Part shown: positions 1 to 5,513 of the stretch, piece after piece | Layout of the letters: each line of letters opens with the position of its first letter | How positions within the stretch are numbered: the first letter of the stretch is position 1 | NCBI GenBank assembly: GCA_029777215.1 | Contig: JAKOSQ010000339.1 | Span: 1 to 6,364 of the forward strand | DNA from: Bacillota bacterium | Lineage (GTDB): Bacteria > Bacillota > Clostridia > Oscillospirales > Oscillospiraceae | Direction: 5' to 3' | DNA length: 6,364 nt | The notes under the pieces: generated by a model | Database searches by the model: none | What the model saw: only the letters and a program-made list of their open reading frames with translations | What the model was told of the DNA's origin: nothing | Translations under genes and position numbers: made by a program

Positions 1-542
1 CCGGCGGTGTCGGCAGAGAGAGATATATCCTCGTCGCGCCAGCGGATGTTCTCGTCAAAGGTGATGCGGAAGTCGGGGTCGTCCCTGCCGAAGAAGGCCT
101 GCCGGTCGTAGGCGATGTACGTCGCCGGGGCGAGGCCCGAATACTGTTTTAAAAAGTAGTCGAGCTCGGAGACGATCTGAGAGCTCTGCGGAGCCGCCGT
201 TTCGCCGGCGAGATAGGCCTCGGCTTCCGCTTCGGCCATCGAAACGCGGCGCTTGTAGACGACGCCGTTGTATTTTTTCTTGAGCTCTACAAAGACCTCT
301 TTGTCTCCGGAGACGGGGCCGTAGCTGCGGACGCGGAGCTTTTCCTTGTAGACCGGCCGGTCGAGGGAGCGGCGAATGAGCAGCATATCCGGGGTGTCGT
401 AATAGACGTTGCAGATCGTGCTCCTGCCAAATTCGTCGGGCTTCATGTACTCTTCGACGAGCTTCATGATGTCCCTGCGCTGCTCCGCGCTGATCAGGTA
501 CTTGACTTCGCGGCGTTCAAACTTATCTTTAATGTTCGGCAT
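1..542 (-). CDS. VTC-domain (polyphosphate polymerase-like) protein, partial
   Basis: The gene starts at ATG 540-542, nine bases after a strong AGGAGGT ribosome binding site, and is open through the left edge, giving about 180 residues and lacking the C-terminus. The visible protein fits the VTC domain of the CYTH/triphosphate tunnel fold. It opens with FERREVKYLIS (residues 8-18), then VYYDTPD (46-52), the basic strand KEKLRVRSYG (66-75), the acidic-basic strand VFVELKKK (83-90), YKRRVS (96-101), and YDRQAFF (145-151). In yeast Vtc4 such alternating Arg, Lys and Glu residues line the tunnel that binds phosphate chains and metal; R70, R72, E86, K88, K97 and R147 are plausible equivalents. No signal peptide is visible, so it is probably cytoplasmic. 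Bacterial homologues often lie next to CotH-like or DUF4956 membrane proteins, which would be outside this window. Polyphosphate synthesis is an inference from the fold, and some bacterial members may have other substrates. It is separated from the radical SAM gene by a terminator, so it has its own transcript. Confidence 0.85.
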   Translation of the reverse strand, partial: MPNIKDKFERREVKYLISAEQRRDIMKLVEEYMKPDEFGRSTICNVYYDTPDMLLIRRSLDRPVYKEKLRVRSYGPVSGDKEVFVELKKKYNGVVYKRRVSMAEAEAEAYLAGETAAPQSSQIVSELDYFLKQYSGLAPATYIAYDRQAFFGRDDPDFRITFDENIRWRDEDISLSADTA

Positions 543-561
543 TTCCCTGACCTCCTTTCGA

Positions 562-577
562 TGGTATGAGAATACCA
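562..577. repeat. Perfect inverted repeat in the VTC gene leader
   Basis: The arms TGGTAT and ATACCA are perfect complements separated by four bases (GAGA). The repeat lies 20 bp upstream of the VTC gene start codon, just before its ribosome binding site. On the minus strand it contains TATTCT, a possible -10 box, although no good -35 box stands 16-18 bp upstream. It may be an operator over the promoter or a small leader hairpin; the sequence alone does not decide. Confidence 0.4.
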
Positions 578-603
578 GCGTTACCTAAAACAAAGCTTAA
601 ACG

Positions 604-630
604 AAAAAAAGCGCAAAAAAAAGTTTTGCG
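604..630 (-). terminator. Possible weak second terminator
   Basis: Read on the minus strand, CGCAAAA and TTTTGCG (630-624 and 618-612) pair perfectly over seven bases with a five-base loop. After one base (C) a run of seven T follows (610-604). The stem is mostly A-T, so it is weak. It lies 30 bp downstream of the strong terminator at 661-691 and could be a backup for transcripts leaving the radical SAM gene. The whole stretch is A/T-tract rich, so chance is a real alternative. Confidence 0.3.
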
Positions 631-660
631 GTGGAATGAAAAGTGCGAAAAGCGGCGGAG

Positions 661-691
661 AAAAAAAATCGCCGCCCGTAAGGGCGGCGAT
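661..691 (-). terminator. Intrinsic terminator after the radical SAM gene
   Basis: ATCGCCGCCC (668-677) pairs perfectly with GGGCGGCGAT (682-691) across a four-base loop GTAA. On the minus strand the stem is followed by eight T (668-661). It is a textbook rho-independent terminator pointing leftward, about 70 bp after the radical SAM stop codon. It ends the minus-strand gene run and insulates the VTC gene. Confidence 0.9.
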
Positions 692-716
692 ACTGTGCAC
701 GGAGCAACAAGATATG

Positions 717-730
717 GGACCCGCGGGTCC
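717..730. repeat. Perfect 14-bp palindrome
   Basis: GGACCCGCGGGTCC is identical to its reverse complement over all 14 bases. It lies between the radical SAM stop (762) and the terminator at 661-691. On the plus strand it is followed by GTTTTTG, which resembles a short terminator, but no plus-strand gene ends here. In the minus-strand transcript it would form a five-pair stem with loop CGCG in the 3' untranslated region. Its role is unknown. Confidence 0.45.
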
Positions 731-761
731 GTTTTTGCGTCGGTGCCCGCCCACATCCGGG

Positions 762-1634
762 TCAGAAGCCCCGGTACTGCTTCGGGCGCAGGAGATGACT
801 GTCATTCATCGCGGCGCGGACCTGCGCGAGCAGGCGGTCGCGGTCCTGGGGCAGCGTACCTTTGATGACGAGGCGGTTCGAGGCGTGGTTCGAGCGCATG
901 ACGCAGGGCTTTTTGCACTCGGCGTTTTCCAAAATGAGCTCGAGCTCCTGCAGGACCTCGGGCGTCGTCAGCTGCTTAAACTTTCCGCGCGCCATGTCGT
1001 TGAAGATCGGCGTGCCGGGCGCGGTGAGCAGGGTCAGCAGGCCGACATAGCTCGCGCCCATCTCGCCGATCATGGTGCCGGTTTCAACGGCGTGCTCGCG
1101 CATGAGCTCCCTGCCGCCGAGACCGGAGATGAAGGTGACGGAAACGGGGATGCCCGCCGCCTCCGCGCGCTGCACGGCTTCGATGAGCTCCGCGCGGGTC
1201 TCGCCCTTGTTGACGCGGCGCAGGACCTCGTCCGAGCCGGACTCCGCGCCGAGGTAGATCATGCCGAGGCCGGCGGCCTTTAATTGCCGCAGCTCGTCGT
1301 CGGATTTGGCTTTGATGTTGTCGGCCCGCCCGTAGACGCTCACGCGCTGACACTCCGGGAAGATCGAGTACGCCGCGCCGAGCAGGGCGAGGAGCTTGTC
1401 GGTCTTGAGGCACAGCGCGTCGCCGTCGGCATAAAAAAGGCGCTCGACGCGCGGGTTTTCGACCCGTGCCTCCTGCAGGTCGCGGAAGACGTCCTCAAAG
1501 GGGCGCACGCGGAATTTTTCGTCCGCGTACATTGGGCAGAAGCTGCAGGAATTGTGCGAGCAGCCGATGGTCGCCTGAATGATCAGGCTGTAGGCTTCGC
1601 TGGGGGGACGGTATACGTTGCCTTCGTAGTTCAA
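762..1634 (-). CDS. Radical SAM family protein with CX4CX2C motif
   Basis: A 290-residue protein. The start is TTG at 1632-1634; it is chosen because AAAGGAG lies at the right distance and because YRPPSEAYSL, before the cluster motif, is preserved. The cysteine motif is GCSHNSCSFCPMY, with C25, C30 and C33 in a C-x4-C-x2-C spacing rather than the usual C-x3-C-x2-C. These should bind the [4Fe-4S] cluster that cleaves S-adenosylmethionine. Further radical SAM features are FYADGDAL in the first half and MIYLGAESGSDEVLRRVNKG, like the Elp3/MiaB-type core. The C-terminus carries RSNHASNRLVIKGTLPQD and ends PKQYRGF. There is no SPASM extension or B12 domain. I recall similar clostridial proteins annotated only as 'radical SAM protein', with no assigned substrate. 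It is the last gene of the minus-strand run, 48 bp after the Gx transporter gene, with two hairpins in the gap that may limit its translation. Confidence 0.85.
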   Translation of the reverse strand: MNYEGNVYRPPSEAYSLIIQATIGCSHNSCSFCPMYADEKFRVRPFEDVFRDLQEARVENPRVERLFYADGDALCLKTDKLLALLGAAYSIFPECQRVSVYGRADNIKAKSDDELRQLKAAGLGMIYLGAESGSDEVLRRVNKGETRAELIEAVQRAEAAGIPVSVTFISGLGGRELMREHAVETGTMIGEMGASYVGLLTLLTAPGTPIFNDMARGKFKQLTTPEVLQELELILENAECKKPCVMRSNHASNRLVIKGTLPQDRDRLLAQVRAAMNDSHLLRPKQYRGF

Positions 1635-1636
1635 TT

Positions 1637-1670
1637 CAAAGGTCTCCTTTGATGCGGCAGGGGCTGCCGC
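1637..1670 (-). promoter_or_regulatory. Tandem intercistronic hairpins over the radical SAM ribosome binding site
   Basis: Two perfect stem-loops sit back to back in the minus-strand transcript. The first pairs GCGGCAG with CTGCCGC (1670-1664 and 1660-1654), seven pairs around CCC. The second, two bases later, pairs CAAAGG with CCTTTG (1651-1646 and 1642-1637) around AGA. The second hairpin holds the GGAG of the radical SAM ribosome binding site in its 5' arm and loop. There is no T-run, so they are not terminators. They may slow translation initiation or protect the upstream message. Confidence 0.45.
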
Positions 1671-1682
1671 CCCCGCTGCCCC

Positions 1683-2195
1683 TCAGACCCTTTCGGGGTC
1701 TATTCTTTTAATGAGAATGCCGCCGACGATGCCAATGCCGATTCCCGCGAGCGTGCCGGAAACGAGCAGCACCGGCAGGTAGTAGGCGAGCTTTTCCGTC
1801 TCGAGCACGACCATTGCGCACAAAATCTGGCCGATGTTGTGCGTCACGCCGCCCGCCGCGCCGACACCCACGGGGCTGAACTTTCCCGTTTTTTTCAGCA
1901 GCAGCATGACGGTGAGACTCAGCACTGCGCCGCTGAGACTGTAGAACAGCGCAAAGGCGTTGCCGAACATGAAGGTCATCAGCAGCACGCGCACAAACGA
2001 GATCACCGCCGCCGGTCCCGGCCCGAGGCGGTAGAGCGCGAAGATCACGACAATGTTCGCAAGCCCAAGCTTCACACCCGGCACCGCCGACGAAAAGGGG
2101 ATCAGATATTCAACATAACTCAAAACCATCGCGAGCGCGACGAGCAGGCCGTATTCCGCGAGCTGACGCGTCGTGAGCTTTTTCTTCGCTTTCAT
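1683..2195 (-). CDS. Gx transporter family / heptaprenyl diphosphate synthase component I-like membrane protein
   Basis: A 170-residue hydrophobic protein, start ATG 2193-2195. About five membrane segments can be seen (roughly 13-32, 44-58, 62-78, 82-100 and 117-160, the last possibly two). The stretch VPGVKLGLANIVVI (38-51), the segment with FGNAFALFYSLSGA (77-90) and GGVTHNIGQ (115-123) match the family named Gx transporter or Hpre_diP_synt_I. The older name comes from a link with heptaprenyl diphosphate synthase; it resembles small substrate-binding membrane subunits (ECF S-component-like), and its cargo is not firmly known. Its ATG overlaps the TGA of the NusG domain II gene (ATGA, 4 bp), so the two are probably translationally coupled. 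Such pairs are common in clostridia near quinone, flavin-transferase or electron-transfer genes. No such partner is visible here, so a redox role is inferred from family context only. Confidence 0.85.
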   Translation of the reverse strand: MKAKKKLTTRQLAEYGLLVALAMVLSYVEYLIPFSSAVPGVKLGLANIVVIFALYRLGPGPAAVISFVRVLLMTFMFGNAFALFYSLSGAVLSLTVMLLLKKTGKFSPVGVGAAGGVTHNIGQILCAMVVLETEKLAYYLPVLLVSGTLAGIGIGIVGGILIKRIDPERV

Positions 2196-2563
2196 CCGGC
2201 CACCACATCCTCCTGCGCCGCCTCGCCGCCGACCGTCTCGATGACGACGTTGTTCGGCAGACAGATGATGCTCTGCCCGTCATACCGGATTTTGCCCTTA
2301 TTGACGCAGATCTTGTCCGGACAGGATGCCTCCGAGACCCATGCCTCGCCGTTTTGGATGACCAGCACGTTGTAGCTCGTGTCGTCCCCGATGCGGACGG
2401 TCGTGTCCGTGTCGAGCGGATAGGTCCCGTAAACGACGCCGTCCACCGTGACCTTTACCTCCGCACTCTGCGCGCGCGTGAAGTAGAGCCAGGCCCAGAC
2501 GCCGACAGCGGCGGCGAGCAGCACGGCAATCAGTAAAAAATCGTTGCGGCGCGGCTTTTTCAT
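2192..2563 (-). CDS. NusG domain II-containing membrane-anchored protein
   Basis: A 123-residue protein, start ATG 2561-2563 after GGGAGG. The N-terminus is basic (KKPRR) and followed by one hydrophobic segment (about 9-28), which should anchor it in the membrane with the rest outside. The external part is a NusG domain II: VTVDGVVYGTYPL (38-50), then EASCPDKICVNKGKI (78-92) and IICLPNNVVIE (99-109). The three cysteines C81, C86 and C101 are typical of this family and suggest a redox or structural role. Despite the name there is no NGN or KOW transcription-factor part, so it is not a transcription factor. The gene ends inside the start codon of the Gx transporter gene; fused or paired forms of these two families are frequent in Gram-positive anaerobes. 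The exact function is unknown. Confidence 0.85.
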   Translation of the reverse strand: MKKPRRNDFLLIAVLLAAAVGVWAWLYFTRAQSAEVKVTVDGVVYGTYPLDTDTTVRIGDDTSYNVLVIQNGEAWVSEASCPDKICVNKGKIRYDGQSIICLPNNVVIETVGGEAAQEDVVAG

Positions 2564-2620
2564 GCGGTTTCCTCCCGAAAGTGCAGTCTTGTTCAGGAAA
2601 AACGTTCCGGAATCTGCGCC

Positions 2621-3145
2621 TCAGCGGTCGTACTCGTCAAAGCAGGCGAGGCAGTAGGGCTTGCCGTCCTTGAGACGAATTTTGTCCTCGCGCGCTTTCT
2701 CGCCGCACTGGGAGCAGGCGACGGACGCAAAGTGCCGCGCGCGCTCCGGGCAGGGGGCCTCGGGCGTTGAAAACGTGAACAGCGACTCGACCGGAGCGTT
2801 CAAAAGATAGTCTATGTACGCGGCGCGGTCGAGGTTTTGGCTGTTTTCGTCCTTGAAGCAGACACGCAGGCGCTCGCCGCTCTCGCGGAAATAAAAGCTG
2901 AACGCCATTTTGCCGAGCGGCCTGTAAACAAGGTTGCCCTTGCCGAAGGTACAGCCCATGAGCGCCTGCACGGCGTCGGCGGCACAGGTGTCGTTTTCCG
3001 TGACGCAGACGATCTCCTCGTCCTGTGCCGCGCCCGTCGGCCGCTTTGCCAGCGCCGCCTCAACGGCCTTGTAGCCGATCGCGAGGCCGGGGCACTGGTG
3101 GCCGTGAAAATCCGCCGCGCGGAGCCATTTTTCCTTGTCGTACAT
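2621..3145 (-). CDS. FmdE family protein with C-terminal zinc ribbon
   Basis: A 174-residue protein, start ATG 3143-3145 with GGGAGG about nine bases upstream. The N-terminal two-thirds match FmdE, a family named after a gene in the molybdenum formylmethanofuran dehydrogenase operon of methanogens: FHGHQCPGLAIGYKA (13-27), ENDTCAADAVQALMGCTFGKGNL (50-72). H14, H16, C18, C54 and C65 are likely metal ligands. The last 30 residues form a zinc ribbon, C144-x2-C147 and C165-x2-C168 (CSQCGEK...CLACFDEY). The family's biochemical role is not settled; molybdenum or tungsten handling is the usual guess and is only an inference. No formylmethanofuran dehydrogenase is present and this is not a methanogen. 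It follows the malic enzyme by 43 bp and precedes the NusG domain II gene by 57 bp, with no terminator in either gap, so cotranscription is likely. Confidence 0.88.
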   Translation of the reverse strand: MYDKEKWLRAADFHGHQCPGLAIGYKAVEAALAKRPTGAAQDEEIVCVTENDTCAADAVQALMGCTFGKGNLVYRPLGKMAFSFYFRESGERLRVCFKDENSQNLDRAAYIDYLLNAPVESLFTFSTPEAPCPERARHFASVACSQCGEKAREDKIRLKDGKPYCLACFDEYDR

Positions 3146-3188
3146 CTTGCGCGCCTCCCTTAAAATTCACTTAAATGCAAAAACAGGC

Positions 3189-4361
3189 TTACAGTCTCGC
3201 CACGCCCGAGCTGTGTGCGGCCTCCGCGACGGCTTTCGCGACCGTCGGAGCGACGCGCGGGTCGAAGGGCTCGGGCAGAATGAAGTCCTTTGAGAGCTCC
3301 GCTTCCGAGACGAGGCCCGCGAGCGCCCGCGCGGCGGCGAGCTTCATCGCGTCGTTGATCTCGCTCGCGCGCACGTCGAGCGCGCCGCGGAAGATGCCGG
3401 GGAAGGCCATGACATTGTTGATCTGATTTTTGAAGTCGCTGCGGCCCGTACCGACGACCGCCGCACCGGCGGCCTCCGCGAGGTCGGGCATGATCTCCGG
3501 CACCGGGTTCGCCATCGGGAAGACGATGGGGTCGCGGGCCATCGATTTCACCATCTCCGGCGTCACGGTGTTCGGGGCCGAGACGCCAATGAAGACGTCC
3601 GCGCCGACCATCGCATCCGCGAGCGTGCCGCGGATGCCGGTTTTGTTCGTGATCTCGGCAATCTCGCGCTTGGAATCATTCAAGCCCTCGCGGCCCGCGT
3701 AGATCGCGCCCTTGCGGTCGCACATGACGACGTCGCCAAGGCCGAGGGACAGCAGGAGCTTGACAATCGCGACGCCCGCCGCGCCCGCGCCGCAGGTGAC
3801 GACGCGAATGTTTTTCATATCCTTGCCGACGACGCGCAGGGCGTTCATGAGCGCCGCCGTTGTGACGACGGCGGTGCCGTGCTGGTCGTCGTGGAAAATC
3901 GGAATGTCGCTGACCTCTTTTAATTTCCGTTCGATCTCAAAGCAGCGCGGGGCGGAAATGTCCTCGAGGTTCACGCCGCCGAAGCTGCCAAGGAGCAGGG
4001 AGACGGTGCGGACGAATTCGTCAACATCCTTTGTGCGGACGCACAGCGGCAGCGCGTCGACTCCGCCGAGGGACTTGAAGAGGACGCACTTGCCCTCCAT
4101 GACCGGCATCGCGGCCTCCGGGCCGATGTCGCCGAGACCGAGCACGGCGCTGCCGTCCGTGATGACGGCGACGAGGTTGTGGCGGCCCGTGAGCTCGTAG
4201 CTCTTTTCGGGCTCGTCGTGGATGACCATGCACGGCTTTGCGACGCCGGGCGTGTAGGCAATGCTCAGGTCCTCCTTGCTGCGGATGGGCATTTTGGCGG
4301 CGTAGTCGATCTTGCCGCCCCATTCACGGTGCTTCTGCAGCGACACTTCACTGTAATCCAT
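3189..4361 (-). CDS. Malic enzyme, short form (malate to pyruvate, NAD(P)-dependent)
   Basis: A 390-residue protein, the usual length of the short bacterial malic enzyme without a phosphotransacetylase extension. It catalyses oxidative decarboxylation of malate to pyruvate and CO2 with reduction of NAD or NADP, in the cytoplasm. Expected active-site residues are all present: Y36 in AYTPGVA, K91 in MEGKCVLFK, E133-D134 in NLEDI, and D158-D159 in FHDDQHGTAVV. The dinucleotide fold shows GAGAAG (191-196), followed by D215 at the end of the second strand; this does not let me choose safely between NAD and NADP. Later motifs are FPMANPVPEI and NQINNVMAFPGIFRGALD. The start ATG 4359-4361 has AAGGAG upstream. 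A promoter with a perfect -10 box lies directly upstream, between this gene and the regulator. Catalysis of oxaloacetate decarboxylation is the main alternative for the family. Confidence 0.95.
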   Translation of the reverse strand: MDYSEVSLQKHREWGGKIDYAAKMPIRSKEDLSIAYTPGVAKPCMVIHDEPEKSYELTGRHNLVAVITDGSAVLGLGDIGPEAAMPVMEGKCVLFKSLGGVDALPLCVRTKDVDEFVRTVSLLLGSFGGVNLEDISAPRCFEIERKLKEVSDIPIFHDDQHGTAVVTTAALMNALRVVGKDMKNIRVVTCGAGAAGVAIVKLLLSLGLGDVVMCDRKGAIYAGREGLNDSKREIAEITNKTGIRGTLADAMVGADVFIGVSAPNTVTPEMVKSMARDPIVFPMANPVPEIMPDLAEAAGAAVVGTGRSDFKNQINNVMAFPGIFRGALDVRASEINDAMKLAAARALAGLVSEAELSKDFILPEPFDPRVAPTVAKAVAEAAHSSGVARL

Positions 4362-4399
4362 CGTTCAAAACTCCTTGCTGTGTTTTTTCATATCCTTAA

Positions 4400-4428
4400 A
4401 TTATATAATAAGCCGCGTCAAAGCACAA
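4400..4428 (-). promoter_or_regulatory. Promoter for the malic enzyme gene run
   Basis: On the minus strand a perfect -10 box TATAAT (4405-4400) lies 17 bp after TTGTGC (4428-4423), which matches three of six -35 positions. TTGACG at 4420-4415 is a better -35 sequence but stands only 9 bp from the -10 box and is probably coincidental. The start of transcription would be near 4393, some 30 bases before the malic enzyme ATG. No terminator separates this from the regulator stop codon at 4437, so readthrough is possible. Confidence 0.6.
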
Positions 4429-4436
4429 GCCCCGTC

Positions 4437-5327
4437 TCAGCCGCCGGCGTAGTTCTCGCGAATCTTTTCCATCAGCTCGCGCAGCAGAGTCTCGTTTTCC
4501 GAGCCGCGGCGGAAGCAGCAGTGACATTTGCCGATCAGCTCCGGGTCGACGACCTTGCGGATGACGACGTCCGGGTTCGTGATCTGCGGGATCACGCAGC
4601 TGAGCAGCAGCACGACGATGTCGCCCTGCGCGAGACGGTTGATGAAGCCCGTGACGTTCGTTACCGAGGCGACATTTTGCGGGTAGACGTGCGCTTCCTG
4701 ACAGTAGCGGCGGAAGTGCTCCGACGCGCAGTTTGTTTTGACGCCCGTGACCGTTTTGAGGCCGTTGATCGCGGCGAGCGGCACCGGGCCGAGGTCCCGC
4801 GCGAGCGGGTGATCGCGGTGCACCGCGATGCAGCCATAGTCCTGCCGGATGAGCGTGTGCTCGAGCATCGTGTCGTCGAAGGGCTCGAGCAGGAAAGCCA
4901 TGTCCGCGTCGCCCGCGCGCAGCATGCGCACGCAGTCCGCCGCCGGGCGCTCCTCGATGACGAGGTCACGGCCGCCGGTGCGCTGTACAAGCTCGGAGAG
5001 CATGGAGATGTCCATATAGTTCGACATGCCGTCCGCCAGCACGAAGGTCAGCGCCTGCGGTGCCTCGGACTGTTTCCCGGCGCACAGCGCGCTCGCGCTG
5101 TCGTAGCAGGAGATGATCTTTTTGAATTCGGGCGCGATCTTCCGGCAGAGCTCCGTCGGCTGCATGCCGGACTTTTGCCGGATGAAAAGCTGCGCGCCGA
5201 GCTCGTTTTCCACGCCCCGGATCTGCCGGGAGAGACACTGCTGCGTGATGAAAAGCTGCTCGCTCGCGCGCGTCATGTTTTGCGCCTCATAGACCGCGAG
5301 AAAGGATCGGATTGCCTGGATCTGCAT
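4437..5327 (-). CDS. LysR-type transcriptional regulator
   Basis: A 296-residue protein when started at ATG 5325-5327 (MQIQAIRSFLAVYE), with a GGTGGTGAG ribosome binding site upstream. An in-frame ATG at 5379-5381 would add 18 residues, but it has no binding site and lies within the promoter region, so I reject it. Residues 1-60 are the winged helix-turn-helix typical of the family: FLAVYEAQNMTRASEQLFITQQ, then CLSRQIRGVENELGAQLF. The rest (about 90-290) resembles the two-lobed substrate-binding effector domain, with DADMAFLLEP and HRDHPLARDLG. The effector is unknown. LysR regulators commonly control a divergently transcribed neighbour and themselves; here that neighbour is the iron-sulfur oxidoreductase gene at 5514. 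The malic enzyme gene downstream is a second possible target or co-transcribed partner. Confidence 0.92.
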   Translation of the reverse strand: MQIQAIRSFLAVYEAQNMTRASEQLFITQQCLSRQIRGVENELGAQLFIRQKSGMQPTELCRKIAPEFKKIISCYDSASALCAGKQSEAPQALTFVLADGMSNYMDISMLSELVQRTGGRDLVIEERPAADCVRMLRAGDADMAFLLEPFDDTMLEHTLIRQDYGCIAVHRDHPLARDLGPVPLAAINGLKTVTGVKTNCASEHFRRYCQEAHVYPQNVASVTNVTGFINRLAQGDIVVLLLSCVIPQITNPDVVIRKVVDPELIGKCHCCFRRGSENETLLRELMEKIRENYAGG

Positions 5328-5347
5328 GATGCTCACCACCTGTCCCC

Positions 5348-5377
5348 ATATTACAACTTTTTTTTGTGGATTAGCAA
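5348..5377 (-). promoter_or_regulatory. Candidate promoter of the LysR gene
   Basis: On the minus strand TTGCTA (5377-5372) and TAATAT (5353-5348) stand 18 bp apart; each matches four of six consensus positions. The spacer contains a run of eight A. The predicted transcript would start near 5341, about 14 bases before the chosen ATG, which supports the shorter start of the regulator. Confidence 0.45.
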
Positions 5378-5386
5378 GCATTTTTT

Positions 5387-5419
5387 TTGTTTTTCTTTCA
5401 CCGGCGGATACTATATACT
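5387..5419 (+). promoter_or_regulatory. Candidate promoter of the oxidoreductase gene
   Basis: TATACT (5414-5419) is a good -10 box (five of six); TACTAT (5409-5414) is an overlapping alternative. The -35 region is a T-rich stretch (5387-5396) without a clear TTGACA, which suits a promoter needing an activator. Transcription would begin near 5426, leaving a leader of roughly 88 bases before the ATG at 5514. Confidence 0.45.
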
Positions 5420-5437
5420 GCTACAAGAGGCAGTGTA
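5414..5437. promoter_or_regulatory. Candidate LysR operator (dyad)
   Basis: TATACTGC (5414-5421) and GCAGTGTA (5430-5437) form an inverted repeat with seven of eight complementary positions and an 8-bp spacer. It covers the plus-strand -10 box and probable start point and lies about 75-95 bp upstream of the regulator's own start point. The spacing (T-N12-A) is close to the T-N11-A box typical of LysR regulators. Binding here would be expected to block the oxidoreductase promoter. The assignment is an inference from position and symmetry. Confidence 0.45.
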
Positions 5438-5445
5438 ACCAAAGA

Positions 5446-5470
5446 CGGGCCGCTTCAGCGGCCCGCTTTT
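5446..5470 (+). terminator. Intrinsic terminator-like hairpin in the oxidoreductase leader
   Basis: CGGGCCGC (5446-5453) pairs perfectly with GCGGCCCG (5458-5465) around a TTCA tetraloop, and is followed by CTTTT. It lies after the candidate plus-strand promoter and 44 bp before the start codon of the plus-strand gene. No plus-strand gene upstream needs it, and it lacks a T-run on the minus strand. It may be an attenuator in the leader or the end of a short transcript. Confidence 0.6.
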
Positions 5471-5513
5471 CAGTTAAAAAGCAAAAGACAGGCAAAATTT
5501 AAGGAGGACAAAA

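Noticed and set aside
566..1283. Two plus-strand open frames (566-865 and 636-1283) over the terminator region and the radical SAM gene
   Set aside because: They run through an intrinsic terminator stem and lie antisense to the radical SAM gene; composition is Arg/Ala-rich with no recognisable domain.
2564..2620. A terminator between the FmdE and NusG domain II genes
   Set aside because: Only a four-pair GGAA/TTCC stem can be drawn, with no T-run after it.
4415..4420. TTGACG as the -35 box of the malic enzyme promoter
   Set aside because: It is only 9 bp from the TATAAT box, too short for sigma-A; TTGTGC at 17 bp fits better despite a weaker match.
5328..5381. Longer N-terminus for the LysR protein starting at ATG 5379-5381
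   Set aside because: There is no ribosome binding site, the segment overlaps the candidate promoter, and family members begin right at the helix-turn-helix as at 5327.
4179..5438. A 419-codon open frame on the plus strand across the malic enzyme start and the whole LysR gene
   Set aside because: It is antisense to two well-recognised genes, matches no family I know, and is explained by GC-rich third codon positions that leave the opposite strand free of stops.
5426..5513. A metabolite riboswitch in the oxidoreductase leader
   Set aside because: Only about 45 bases precede or form the terminator, and no known aptamer core or alternative antiterminator stem is visible.
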